A DNA stretch of 64,000 bases from Nemertoderma westbladi (lineage: Eukaryota; Xenacoelomorpha; Nemertodermatida; Nemertodermatidae): contig JAUCBJ010000332.1 in assembly GCA_032718475.1 (NCBI GenBank), positions 1 to 64,000 of the forward strand. Direction: 5' to 3'. Shown one piece after another: positions 1-10,757 of the stretch (within the stretch, counting starts at the first letter, position 1; each line of letters begins with the position of its first letter). The notes beneath the pieces were generated by a model. The model was given only the letters and a program-made list of their open reading frames with translations. It searched no databases and had not been told where the DNA came from. Both the position numbers and the translations under genes were made by a program.

Positions 1-142
1 AGTAAGTATTGTTAATTACACCTGAAAGTTTAAAATTACAACACATTAGTATACAATGGCCGATTTTGTAATACTATAATTTATTACAAATATAGTATAT
101 TTATTTATTTGATCATGGATTTAACAACCCTAAATAACATAC

Positions 143-1467
143 TATTGTAATCCAGATTCAGTAACTTAGATGTTTCTCCTCCGATAAAGATTGGTAGCCC
201 ACTTATTTGGCGCATTGCTAAACGCATAAATTCTCTTTGAGGTCCCCCGGCGTCGATTCCTTCTTCACCTGCAAACTTTACGTCCAAAGTATACCATGGA
301 TTGAATTTCGGACGGGCAAAAGCGCGGAAACCACCATCTAGTACATCATCCCTTGTAACATTTACAATGTTTTTATATTCAGCAGATTCAATACGGTTCT
401 CAAGTCGTTCCAGAATGTTTGTCAAACTATCGCTACAACAGAATAAATTAATGAAATTACATTAATGTTAATAAAACCAAATTAAATAAATAAATCGAAA
501 ACTGGGCAAGAATATCGAAGCACTATAAATAAACATCGCAATGCAAATAACTAAACTTATTATAAAGTAATCCTTACCTTAATGGTATGTCATTCATTTG
601 CGGAGTTGGTAAAGACGATGGTGTCTCTGGGTTCCAATCTACAGTGCCATTTGGAATAGGATAGGCAGTATTATCATCAGTACCAAGTGACTCGTTTGGA
701 GGGATCTCCGAACTAATAGAGATAACATCAATATCAGACGAGACAACATTTTCGTTTATGTGTATATCTAAAGCTGTGTCCTCTTTAGACATAGCAGTAC
801 CCAATATACATAAATGTGGAATTCCAACCACGCATTTATCTTTGATATAATCCATGATAGTATGGTATGTTTCGATAGATTCATCGCAAGCATCATGTAT
901 GGTAAATTCGTAATCAGCGCGTTTATTTGGTTTGCCATTCTTCTTTAATATAGGACTTACCCCTCCAGCATCACAAAATAGTTTATCAAGAACTTCACCT
1001 TTCACATTATCCAACCCTTCCTCAACGTTGGTGTATAATTTGACTTTATTTGATGCGCCAAGAGGCTTTTTAAGTAAAACTTTGCTTCGGCCACGTCCAG
1101 CGTAATCGAATTTAATCGTGAAGTTAACAACTCTGCTGTTCTCGCGTGGTCGACCACGGCCTACATGACGACGTGTAGCAGCCGCTCGAGATGCTATAGC
1201 CCTTCGACTATTACTATTCCCAAATGTAACTGATGCTGATTGTCTTCGTTGAGTATCAGTGTGAGTACCGTCATTACCAGTTTCAGGTCTACCATCTGCA
1301 GAAATCATCCTATTGCTGCCAGTGGGAGTACCGGCACTGGTACGTGATGGAGTCCATGACGGTGACCCAATACGACCACTTATCTCGTTTAATCTATTGT
1401 TAATTCGATGGCGCAGTTCAGCCAGTTCTGATCGAGATAAGTCAGGTGTATTGTCCTCGTCATCCAT
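143..1467 (-). CDS. HECT-type E3 ubiquitin ligase-like gene, N-terminal two exons (partial)
   Basis: Two minus-strand exons are seen. Exon 1 (1467 down to 578) starts at ATG 1465-1467 and ends at donor GTAAGG (577-572). Exon 2 starts at 432 after a TTCTGTTGTAG acceptor, and the frame joins cleanly in phase 2. Exon 2 resembles the start of a HECT domain, with the signatures VKFAGEEGID and GGPQREFMRLAMRQ, as in G2/M-phase-specific ligase (G2E3)-like proteins, which pass ubiquitin through a C-terminal cysteine. I place the exon 2 end at 143, before GTATGT; a readthrough ORF would continue to 105. The catalytic cysteine would lie beyond the left edge. Exon 1 is poorly conserved: a short helical N-terminus, a Ser/Thr-rich stretch, an AT-hook-like GRGRPRE (about residue 105) and a SUMO-interaction-like hydrophobic patch VISISSE (about residue 250). 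The family call is firm for exon 2; the roles of the exon 1 motifs are inferred. Confidence 0.72.
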
Positions 1468-1807
1468 TTTCAATAGACTATGCCTGCCTATAGGCCTACT
1501 TCATATGTCTTACCTGCAGTACAGTACAGTTCTATATTATACAACTACGGAACTGAACTAACTAATCTTACGGAATTACCGGTCTTTCTGAAGATTGGTA
1601 AGGTAAAGCTGCCGGGTTGGCCGTAGTCAGGTCGTATCGGTCTGTCGGTAGTCAGTAATGATTAAAAGATTAACAACTAACCACAGAACTAAGTTTACAG
1701 AGCTACGGGCAACCGGTACTGCAGTACTGCACTGATAGACTGAAAAGGGAATGACAATTTGCTGCACTGCACTGAGACAATATTTTAAATTTCCCTCCAA
1801 AATGATT
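1468..1807. other. Upstream region of the HECT gene, no gene seen
   Basis: This stretch would hold the 5' UTR and promoter of the minus-strand HECT gene. I see no ORF with protein character and no clear TATA box. It contains several ACCGGT and CTGCAGTACTGCA-like palindromic words that recur elsewhere in the window. Confidence 0.3.
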
Positions 1808-2190
1808 GAATTATATTTGATTAATTCCTGTTTTGGGGTGAATTATATTTGATTAATTCCTGTTTTGGGTTGAATTATATTTGATTAATTCCTGTTTTGG
1901 GTTGAATTATATTTGATTAATTCCTGTTTTGGGTTGAATTATATTTGATTAAATTCTGTTTCTGGTTGAATTATATTTGATTAATTCCTGTTTTGGGTTG
2001 AATTATATTTGATTAATTCCTGTTTTAGGTTGAATTATATTTGATTAATTCCTGTTTTGGGTTGAATTATATTTGATTAATTCCTGTTTTGGGTTGAATT
2101 ATATTTGATTAATTCCTGTTTTGGGTTGAATTATATTTGATTAATTCCTGTTTTGGGTTGAATTATATTTGATTAATTCCTGTTTTAAGG
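1808..2190. repeat. 32-bp minisatellite, about 12 copies
   Basis: About twelve head-to-tail copies of an AT-rich 32-base unit (GAATTATATTTGATTAATTC followed by CTGTTTTGGGTT). Copies are nearly identical, with single changes such as CTGTTTCTGG and TTTTAGG. There is no reading frame through it. Confidence 0.95.
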
Positions 2191-2579
2191 AATTATATTT
2201 CATTAATTTCCTTTTATATTTCCCATTTTAAAATTAATTAAATTGGCCACATTCAGCCACCGTAAGTATGGGCATGCACTTAATCTAAAAACAATGTACT
2301 GACTTAGATTGCTTTGTGGATGGGTCCCAGTAGGTGTCCGAATGGTCATGGGGCTCACCTCACAGGATTCCATCCACAAAGGGAGAGGAAACTGGGCTTC
2401 TGTGGAGCCACATTGCGGCATTCCGGCGCCACAAGGACACAGACAAGCATTGAAATAAGTGCTTGACTGAGTCGGACATGGGAATGCCATGGCGCAGGAT
2501 CTGCAGACGAGCGATTTCCTGAAGGATGGCATTGGAATGGGAATTCCATCCCCCCAGAGCCTCCACAAAAGGGGGATGA

Positions 2580-2652
2580 ATCCCACATTATAAGTTGGAA
2601 CTTTGAAGGTCCACATGTATTCGGTTCGGGTAACATTATAGTTGGGAACCAA
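2580..2652 (-). pseudogene. Short decayed LINE RT fragment
   Basis: The minus strand reads NVTRTEYMWTF, matching the segment just after the FADD box of the LINE-alpha RT (around 35,200-35,240, NATKTEFMTFNV). Only about 25 codons are recognisable. The surrounding 2,200-2,580 holds open minus-strand frames of no recognisable family. Confidence 0.4.
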
Positions 2653-2739
2653 TAAATCTAGATGATAGTTTGGGGCCTGATTGTTGTTAATCGATTTCCA
2701 GGTTAATAAAGCTATCCTGTATTCAATCCAATATCCTAT

Positions 2740-3021
2740 TTATCTATTGGGATCCAGTGTAATTCCTTTAAGGAATCTGTTATCTGAGCTGTTTTTGGTA
2801 GCTTCTTTATTAATCTTGCACAGAAGTTTAGTAAAAGCTGAAATCGGTGGAGTGATGTGTCTGGAAGTCCATAGTCCACTATTATTTGAATCTATTCTGG
2901 AGATTATAATTGAATTTACTAAACGTAAACAATTTTCTTCAAATAAATGTTTTCGGATTTGTCGAATATTCCTAAGGTGATAATTAACGGATGATATTAT
3001 GCTTGAAACATGACCGTCCAT
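2740..3021 (-). pseudogene. CR1-like LINE, RT thumb-region relic
   Basis: The minus strand encodes HVSSIISSVNYHLRNIRQIR and then LVNSIIISRIDSNNSGLW. This is the typical region downstream of the RT palm in CR1/L2-like non-LTR elements (HV..I..S..YHLRNI..IR ... VISRLDY.NSLL). It is probably the 3' continuation of the CR1 relic at 5,340-6,190; both are on the minus strand and the plus-strand LINE between them looks inserted. Decayed and not functional. Confidence 0.6.
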
Positions 3022-5176
3022 ACTGAAGTACGCAATTGAAAAGTACGCACTTGATTTATTGCAAGTTATTGAAAGTTGTGCAGTAGACTGTTTATCTAAT
3101 AGAAATGTTAAGAATGGTGCTGGTACATTTGATAGGCCTATGCTCCCAGGTTGGAATGAAAATGTTAAACCTTTCCGTGACGAGTCTATCTTTTGGCATA
3201 GTGTCTGGGTGTCTGCTGGGTGTCCGAATGTTTCTCAAAATGCACATCTATTTCATATGCGTAGAGTTACAAGGGCTCAGTTTAAATATGCTGTGCGACG
3301 GTTGAAACGCGCTTCTGATAACATTCAGCGAGACAAATTACTGCAAGCCTGTTTGAGAAACAATCAACAGATATTCGAGGAGATTAAGAAGCTGCGTCGG
3401 GTGTCGCCTGTAGTTAGTTCTAGAATAGATGACTGTGTTGACTCACAGTCAATAGCTGATCGCTTTGCTTCAATTTACTCCACATTGTTTAATCAACCTT
3501 ATAACTCAAATTTGGAAGGTTTACGGCAGCAGATTCATGAGAAATTGGACAGTTGTGATAGGGATGCATTGCCGCTTATAACTTCAGAGCTAGTTTGGGA
3601 GGCTATGAATAAGCTTAAAAGTTCTAAGACAGATGTAGCCTTTGGATTTGATTCGGACTGCTTAATCAATGCGGGCCCGGAATTTAGAGAGCAATTAGTT
3701 AGGTTATTTAACTTGTTTCTTGTTCATGGTTTTGTACCTCAATTTCTTCTGACTTGCGTTATATTACCTTTAATTAAAGATAAGCTGGGTGATCAAGCCG
3801 TCTCTAGTAACTACCGTGCAATAGCTTTGTCATCATTGTTAATCAAACTATTTGAATGGGTAATGTTGCTGTCACAATCTGAATGCCTTTCATTGGATGA
3901 GCTGCAGTTCGGTTTTCAGTCTGGTACGGGGACAAGCCAGTGCTCGTGGGTGGCCTCAGAGGTGATTGGTCATTACTCCAGGTACAATACACCAGTATAT
4001 GGGAGTCTACTTGACCTCACAAAGGCATTCGATATGGTCGAGTGGTGTAAACTATTCTTGGAACTGATCAAAAAGGGTTTCTCTCCGTTATTCCTACGTA
4101 CCCTACTGTGGATATATTCCAATCAATCCTGTTGTGTCCGTTGGAATGAAACTTTATCGTCTCCTTTCGGTATTTCTAATGGTGTAAAACAGGGATCTGT
4201 GGCCTCGCCAATTCTGTTTTGCATTCTTCTCAACTCGCTCCTTGTGCGTCTGCGAGAGGCAGGTGTAGGATGCTGGATAGGCACATATTTCTTGGGTGCA
4301 CTAGCATACGCGGATGATATTTTCTTGTTGTGCCCATCTCTGTGCGGCCTTCAGTTTATGGTTTCATTATGCGAAAGATTTGCACAAGATAATGATTTAG
4401 TTTTCAGTACAAATGTAACTCCAGAGAAGTCTAAATCGAAATGTATTACATTCAGCAACTCGACGCGTTGGAGGGAACCTGCTGCCAGAATACATTTAAA
4501 TGGTCACGATTTGCCATGGGTTCGTGAGGCAGTTCATTTGGGGCATGTTTTTGATTTTCGCAATAGTATGGTGTCTGATGTACTGAAAAAACGCGGCCAA
4601 TTAATAGGTAAATTAAATGCACTAAGACAAGAGTTTTATTTTTCTGATCCTTATTTATTGTGCGATATCCAGCGGATTTACGCAACTTGTCTTTTTGGGA
4701 GTAATCTATGGGACCTTTTTTCAGACAGTACATCTAGAATTTATACATCGTGGAATATTAATATTAGATTAATATTCAGATTACCTTACAATACACATAG
4801 ATTTATTGTAGAGAATTTGGTACCTTTTAAGCATCCGTGCGTAATGTTGCAAACTCGTTATGTTAAATTTGTTAACTCTTTACTCACATCTAATAAACGT
4901 ATTATACGATTTTTGGCTGAACTGTGCGTTTTTGATTGTAGGACACGTTCGGGCACAAATTTACGAAATATTGGTAACCGGTGTAACATATATAATTTAC
5001 GTTCTCTGGTCCCAAGGTTTGCTAATAGTTTGAGTTATGCACATGTGCCTGTTGGTAATGAATGGCGGGTTCCTTTGTTACAAGAACTTATTAATTGTCG
5101 GTTAAATAACGCTAGTGTTCCCGGTTTTGATTCTCTTGAACTAGATAATATTATAAATTTTGCTGCCACTGCATGA
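3014..5176 (+). CDS. Non-LTR retrotransposon RT ORF (5'-truncated LINE)
   Basis: One uninterrupted reading frame of about 720 codons, open from 3014 (first conventional call at 3059, a TTG). It carries a complete reverse transcriptase: fingers (VILPLIKDKLGD, SNYRAIALSS), palm (GSLLDLTKAFDMVEW), NGVKQGSVASPILF and the active-site box AYADDIFLL near residue 417, followed by a thumb and a C-terminal domain. The family is a Jockey/CR1-type APE LINE; the exact clade is uncertain. No endonuclease lies upstream, so the copy is 5'-truncated. Few defects are seen, which suggests a fairly young insertion. The element probably ends in the (AAATT)n tail near 5,355. Function would be target-primed reverse transcription, but this copy cannot act alone without its endonuclease. 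Confidence 0.85.
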   Translation, partial: PSILKYAIEKYALDLLQVIESCAVDCLSNRNVKNGAGTFDRPMLPGWNENVKPFRDESIFWHSVWVSAGCPNVSQNAHLFHMRRVTRAQFKYAVRRLKRASDNIQRDKLLQACLRNNQQIFEEIKKLRRVSPVVSSRIDDCVDSQSIADRFASIYSTLFNQPYNSNLEGLRQQIHEKLDSCDRDALPLITSELVWEAMNKLKSSKTDVAFGFDSDCLINAGPEFREQLVRLFNLFLVHGFVPQFLLTCVILPLIKDKLGDQAVSSNYRAIALSSLLIKLFEWVMLLSQSECLSLDELQFGFQSGTGTSQCSWVASEVIGHYSRYNTPVYGSLLDLTKAFDMVEWCKLFLELIKKGFSPLFLRTLLWIYSNQSCCVRWNETLSSPFGISNGVKQGSVASPILFCILLNSLLVRLREAGVGCWIGTYFLGALAYADDIFLLCPSLCGLQFMVSLCERFAQDNDLVFSTNVTPEKSKSKCITFSNSTRWREPAARIHLNGHDLPWVREAVHLGHVFDFRNSMVSDVLKKRGQLIGKLNALRQEFYFSDPYLLCDIQRIYATCLFGSNLWDLFSDSTSRIYTSWNINIRLIFRLPYNTHRFIVENLVPFKHPCVMLQTRYVKFVNSLLTSNKRIIRFLAELCVFDCRTRSGTNLRNIGNRCNIYNLRSLVPRFANSLSYAHVPVGNEWRVPLLQELINCRLNNASVPGFDSLELDNIINFAATA

Positions 5177-5360
5177 TTCTTCTCTTAGTTTGTTGGTTAG
5201 GGTTTACTACACTTACATTTTACCAATATTTTGTCTTGTTTCTGTTTCAGTCTGTGCTTTTGTTATTTTATAGTTTAGGTGGTCGATTTGTGCACATTAA
5301 TTACGGTGTACCAAACTATATTTTGTTTGTGTATGAAATTAAATTAAATTAAAAATAGTG
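3025..5360 (+). mobile_element. LINE insertion, 5'-truncated, apparently inside a CR1 relic
   Basis: The plus-strand LINE occupies this interval, with a 3' UTR and a short A/T-rich simple tail at 5,335-5,355. CR1-like minus-strand coding lies on both sides (2,740-3,021 and 5,340-6,190), as expected for a nested insertion. I could not identify a convincing target-site duplication; a short repeat aagtacgca occurs twice at the left edge. Confidence 0.6.
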
Positions 5361-6190
5361 ATATCTATTTTGACTCCCAGTGTTGTAATTTAAGAATCGA
5401 CATTATTGTTTTGCCACACAATTCGACTGAGAATGTAAAGGCAAAACTAGAGAATTCGTTACGATCTTTAAGTTTCAGGTGGAGTGTTTCTATCGTCTGC
5501 ATAGATATGATATCTCACACCGAGCGAGTCACAATTTGAAGTGCTGGGGAGGCAATAAATCAGGAATAGGATAGCGCCCAGCACTGAACCTTGAGGTACA
5601 CCAGATAATAAGTCGATGACTCGTGATGATCGGCCGTTAATTGTAACAATAAATGAATGTTCAGTGAGATATGATGTGAACCATTTTAACGCCGTTCCAG
5701 TGATTCCTATTTCTTTCAGTTTTTCTAGTAATAGGTCATAATCGACTAGATCGAAGCCTGAAAATTTATCCACAAAATTAATGCTGTATATATAGTTCCC
5801 AGTATCAATTAGTTGCAGCAGGTCACTTTGCAACCGGCAGAAAGCAGTCCTTACATAGTGGTTCCTACAGTATGATACCTGTTATGAAATTTGGTATGAC
5901 ATTGTTCGATTCCAAATGAGATATGAACTGGACTGCAACGTGATTTTCTATAACCTTGGACAAGAAGACAGTTTGGAAACAGGGGATAATAATTAACAAC
6001 TTCTGGATTGAGATTTACTTTCTCTAGCAATGATCGCAGTGTCGCTCGCTTTGCTAATGTTGGGATGTCTCCAGTTTCCAATGAAATGGTAACAATGCAT
6101 ATCGGCTGCCCAGTCCATCCGGATGGGGATTCCTTTAAGACGTGTGTTGGTATTGGGTCAAGATTGCATGATGTGCTGCGCATGTCGTAA
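5340..6190 (-). pseudogene. CR1-like LINE, RT palm relic
   Basis: Minus-strand translation shows CR1/Jockey RT blocks in order: SCNLDPIPTHVLKE (from about 6,180), a damaged fingers segment, FSGFDLVDYDLLLEKLKEIG, WFTSYL, GVPQGSVLGAILFLIY and YHIYADD (near 5,500). A frame break lies near 5,835-5,850 and the fingers region is degenerate. It reads on toward the 2,740-3,021 relic across the plus-strand LINE. Not functional. Confidence 0.75.
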
Positions 6191-7520
6191 ATTATCTTAA
6201 TAGTATCAGATAGCAGTGGAAAATGAAAAATATCCCAAAGTTTAGATTTATAGGTAAGTTAATGTAAATTAATTCGAGAACTTTTATGAGCAACCCAATA
6301 GGAAGAGGGCTGCTGGTGGCACTGTACTATGGTATTGGCACAAAAAATTCACTGGGGTATCACATTAAAGTCAGGGGATGATTAGTGGCAATTAAAGCTA
6401 ATAATCCTAGGCTATGTAGTGGCATTCCTTTTTATCTCTTGGTATGCCCCCGATGATACCAGTAAACAGATATTTATTCATGATGATTTCTTGGGGTGGT
6501 TAAAATATTAATCAATCTCTTTTATTTGGGAAAGATGCCTGAGCTATTTGGTAGTACTATTGAATCTAGTCAGTAGGGCCTACTAAGGTAACCAACGAAA
6601 ATCCATCTGTACCTAACTTTTTTAAGCCAATCTCCTCAATCAGCAATTTTTTCAGAAACATTTGCAGAGCTAGTATTGGCAGAAGGTCATGAGCCTTTAG
6701 GTCCCGCGGGACCTAATGTTCTGAGACATTAGGTCCCGTGGGGCCTAATTGTACTGAAAATTTGGCAATGCAATGCGGGACCGAATGACCTGGTACAATT
6801 AGGCCCCGCGAATAGCAGATTACGATTTTATAACAGAATTTTGAACACAGGCTGTATCTGACTGTCTGTCAGGTTCATAAGCTATAATTGAAAGTACTGA
6901 CATACTGACTAACAGGGGGTTGTTATGTATATTAACATAAAGGTAAACACTAGAGTCTTACACCCCTTAAACTACAAAAAAATACAAAATAAGGACATTA
7001 AGCCCAAAATACTTTCCAGACCCTAGGACCATCAACGGACACAAACAAAACAAACAAAAACACAAACAAAAATAACATAATACAGTAACATGCTCCACAT
7101 ACAGGTATGTATCGCAACCCTAACCCTAAAACCGAACCGCCATACACTAAATGATACCGGTAATAACTGCACAAAAGCTAAGCCTATATTCTATAAGAAA
7201 ATATATGACAATTTTGTCGCCGTAAAAGAGGTAGAACTAGGGCAAAAATAATTAATTTGTGAAAAATTTTGAAAAAAAGGTTCATAAGCTATCAAAGATT
7301 CATCCTGTGTTTTGTATACTGATATACAAAGTACTGAAGTAGTCATATATTACCAGAGACCTCTCTGGTACACACTGCAGTTAAGTCATTCCTTTTGTGC
7401 TTGTTGCGCCATCAGTGCGCAACAGAATTAGAATACTAAAGAACGGAAAAGAATGTAAAAAGCAAATGAAATGAGATGAATAAACCAATCATTGGTTGTG
7501 ATGCACTGTTGCATGTTTTC
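6191..7520. other. Gene-free stretch
   Basis: No gene-like ORF. The only structured part is the palindrome cluster at 6,699-6,807. An A-rich region with CCCTAACCCTAAA (around 7,118) is too short to be telomeric. Confidence 0.4.
6699..6807. repeat. Nested palindromes / inverted repeats
   Basis: Three overlapping symmetries: a perfect 16-base palindrome AGGTCCCGCGGGACCT (6,699-6,714); ACCTAATGT (6,711-6,719) against ACATTAGGT (6,726-6,734); and a 15-base perfect inverted pair GGGGCCTAATTGTAC (6,740-6,754) with GTACAATTAGGCCCC (6,793-6,807). They could fold into a compound hairpin or be the ends of a small MITE-like sequence. Confidence 0.8.
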
Positions 7521-8753
7521 AGGAAGCCTATTAAACCACTCATTCACCCAACAGCCCAAATACCAATTCTAAATTATTCAACATTAACCATGGCGGCCCC
7601 CCTCCTCATGCACCATCCCAATACATTAACCATGGCGGCCCACTTCCTCACGAACCAGCGCAGTACGTTAACGATGGTGGCCCACTTCCTCAAGCACTGC
7701 CCCAGTACGTTAATAATGGCGGCCGACTTCCTTACGAACCAGCCCAGTACATTAACTATGGCAGGCCCGGTACATTAACTATGGCAGCCCACTTCCTCAC
7801 GAACCAACGCAGTATATTAACCATCATGGTGGCCCACTTCCTCACGAACCAGCGCAGTACGTTAACAATGGTGGCCCACTTCCTCACGAACCAGCCCAGT
7901 ACATTAATGATGGTGGCCCACTTCCTCACGCACCATCCCAGTACATTAATGATGGTGGCCCTCTTCCTCACGAACCAGCGCAGTACATTAATGATGGTGG
8001 CCCACTTCCTCAAGAACCAGCACAGTACGTTAACAATGGTGGCCCACTTCCTCACGCACCATCCCAGTACATTAATGATGGTGGCCCTCTTCCTCACGAA
8101 CCAGCGCAGTACGTTAATGATGGCGGCCCATTTCCTCAAGAACCAGCTCAGTACGTTAACAATGGTGACCCACTTCCTCACGCACCAGCCCAATATGGTA
8201 ACAATGGCGGCCCACTTCCTCATGCACTGGCCCAGTATGTTAACGATGGTGGCCTACTTCCTCACACACTGGCCCAGTATGTTAATGATGACAGCCCACT
8301 TCCTCATGCAGCAGCCCAGTACGTTAACGATGGTGACCCACTTCCTCACGCACCAGCCCAATATGGTAACAATATGGCAGCCCACTTCCTCATACACTGG
8401 CCTAGTACGTTAATGATGGTGGCCTACTTCCTCACGCACTGGCTCAGTACGTTAATGATGGTGGCCTACTTCCTCACACACTGGCCCAGTATGTTAACGA
8501 TGGCAGCCCACTTCCTCACGCACTATCCCAATATGGTAACAATGGCAGCCCACTTCCTCATGGACCGGCCCAGTACATACCTTTATCTTTTCGGCGGACA
8601 AAATGTCCTATATTTTTCGTAATTTATGGGATAGCCTATTTCGTGCAATACTTACCGGAACCTGTAGTTACTGCATGGTTTGGTGTAATTTTTCTTGTGG
8701 TAGTTGGGTTGGGGTATGTAGCACTAAAATCTATTTGGTATTTTGTTTTTTGA
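7521..8753 (+). pseudogene. Relic exon of a repetitive protein with a C-terminal membrane segment
   Basis: An acceptor-like TTTTCAG precedes the stretch at 7,522. The repeats encode a 14-residue unit of the form NDGGPLPHEPAQYV. Differences between copies fall mostly on third positions of this frame (Ala as GCG, GCC, GCA, GCT; TAC/TAT; CAG/CAA; GGT/GGC), which points to past protein-level selection. After the last repeat the frame continues for about 57 residues with two hydrophobic stretches (PIFFVIYGIAYFVQYL and AWFGVIFLVVVGLGYVAL), ending at TGA 8,751-8,753. The frame is broken: it changes phase near 7,750-7,770 and near 8,373 (two extra bases), and there is a TAG at 8,403-8,405. So it is a decayed gene, or a gene with assembly errors in the repeat. 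I do not recognise the family; a weak resemblance of the tail to the N-terminus of TMEM86-like proteins is not enough to name it. Confidence 0.5.
7580..8575. repeat. 42-bp minisatellite (some 45-bp units), about 23 copies
   Basis: Tandem unit of the form GCCCACTTCCTCACGAACCA followed by GCGCAGTACGTTAACAATGGTG. The 42-bp period is a multiple of three, so several frames stay open on both strands. One copy (around 7,760) carries an internal deletion and one (around 7,825) has an extra CAT. Confidence 0.95.
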
Positions 8754-9651
8754 TGGGCCTTAGTGCCTGAGTACTAACAGTGGCCCAAGTGGCCCTAAAT
8801 GCTAGGTAGTATCTGAGGAAATAAGACCCCATGCCCTATTTTATTGTTTTCATATTAATATCACAATCCCTCTAAAGTCGTGGTTGTCAACATCATATAA
8901 ATATTTCTCATGTCTCTTTTATTTCAAATAAAAAGTCGGTTCTTTATCGGGCCGATAGACCCGCCACTAATTATTAAAGTATTCAATATGTTTCTAACTC
9001 ACTTTGTTTTCTACAAATAGGTGAGGTCACAAATAACTTTGTTATTAAATTATTCAATATATTTCTTTATACTGTAGTATCCACAAATTCCCGTGAAACA
9101 GCATTCGTCATCAAACAGGGCCCTTATTGCACATAATGGTTCTTTACATACATTATTATTAATGGTAACAATTATTATAGGAAGGGATCTAGGGGTCTTA
9201 ACCTCGAATTATAAGTTTATTTTACCGAAAATAACTTATCTTTTTATTGGACTAATCCCATCACATGCTTACTTTTTAACCGGGTAGTGTACAAATTTAG
9301 GAATCGCGTAATTTTTCGCGATATGTAATTAATTACATACATTAGATGCCTTCACAACTTCATAATGCTGGTATGAGCCAAGGTTCTCTAATTTTAAAAT
9401 TATTGCTGAAGAAAATAATAAATTATAGGTAGGTAGGTGACTGGTCCATGATCCAGCTCATGACAGACATAAACGAATGCATGCAGTTTACAATCAAGTT
9501 CCAGTTTGAAGCTACATTTTATCAATCACATAGATGCCTTTGGCTTGTATAACACAATCACTCACTCCCGGGTTCTCAGGCCGACTTTTCTCCAAGTACC
9601 AAAACCATCTGAGCTGGTTAACCTCTTTACGGATAGCCCTGGTGGGATCTA
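8754..9651. other. Gene-free stretch
   Basis: AT-rich DNA; I see no coding or structured signal beyond short chance ORFs. Confidence 0.35.
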
Positions 9652-10757
9652 GGACACTTCCCCCCGGACAGTTCCCCCCCGGACACTTCCCCTCCGCCCA
9701 AGTAGGACACTTCCCCCCCGGACACTTCCCCCCCCCCAGTTAAAGTGTTAAAATTAATCTGGGTGCATCAAAGCAATAAACAAAAGTTAAAGATGGTTAC
9801 AGGACAAGTTGTATCGAGACACGTTTTTTCAAAATTATAAAAGAAACATTTTTATAGTCAAATTTTGTTTGTTTTTCATTTAATTGGGGGCTGCCGCCCC
9901 CAAACCCCTGCTTCTTTTCTTGGAGGCTGCCGCCCCCAAACCCCCGCTTATTTTCTTGGGGGTTATCGCCCCCAGACCCCGGCATTTCCCTGAGTGCCCG
10001 TCGTGAAAGACTTAAGACCATTTTGAAATAATTAATTCATGTTTGTATCATCAGATAATAAATTGACTAAGCCTAAAGTAGGAGCTGTATTGAATGTTAA
10101 CCAAATTAATACATAAATTACTACAATATTATATAATTCAACAAAATCCTATTAAAAATATTGCAAGTAACCAGGAAATTTAATATGTAGTGTGTATAAT
10201 ATCTATATAGTATGTATATCAATATGTAATGCTGAACACAGAATACAGGTCGACGCATGTCGATTTTACCCTGGAGATGTATAATTTTGATTGCAACAAT
10301 AATATTCATCCCCATCTGCTACAATTTGAAGAAGACTATTACATAATAATACCTATAATTAAAACAATTAATTATTATAATTCTATAGTTAATAAAAACA
10401 GTATATCATTCGTGGGATGGAATTTATAGGTCATCTAATTAATTGTTTAAAGATTAGCAAACAAAATGATGTAATTGCATTGATAAAATCCATAAATAAA
10501 ACTTGGATATAAAATGTAAAATCGGGATGCAAAAGATCACTTTCTGAGCTACGAAAGGAAAATTGGATACAACTTGTCTGGATACAAGCGGTCAGTTTAC
10601 CTTACAAAATGAAAAATACGAATGTGCGAAGTTAAGAACAGTCGGGGGGGGGGGGGGGAGTGTCCGGGGGGGAAGTGTCTGGGGGGAAGTGTCCGGGTGG
10701 GAAGTGTCCTACTTGAGCGGGGGGGAACTGTCCGGGGGGGGGGGGGGGGAAGTGTCC
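9652..10757. mobile_element. Foldback-like element with GC-rich inverted ends
   Basis: The left end (9,652-9,737) is made of tandem GGACACTTCCCCCC-type words, including the variants GGACAGTTCC and CCAAGTAGGACACTTCC. The right end (10,644-10,757) carries the same word order in reverse complement, including GTCCTACTTGAGCGG and AACTGTCC. The interior of about 900 bp is AT-rich with no transposase. This is the structure of a foldback or MITE-like element. No target duplication could be defined. Confidence 0.65.
9884..9985. repeat. Three 36-40 bp repeats, each holding a GC hairpin
   Basis: Three tandem copies of a unit with GGGGGCTGCCGCCCCC, then AAACCCC and a GCTTnTTTTCTTGG linker. Each copy can form a short G/C stem. 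They lie inside the foldback-like element. Confidence 0.75.

Noticed and set aside
2203-2652. 149-codon minus-strand ORF as a gene
   Set aside because: Only its first ~25 codons resemble anything (a LINE fragment); overlapping frames are equally open.
7115-7135. Telomere-like CCCTAACCCTAAA
   Set aside because: Only two units, inside ordinary sequence.
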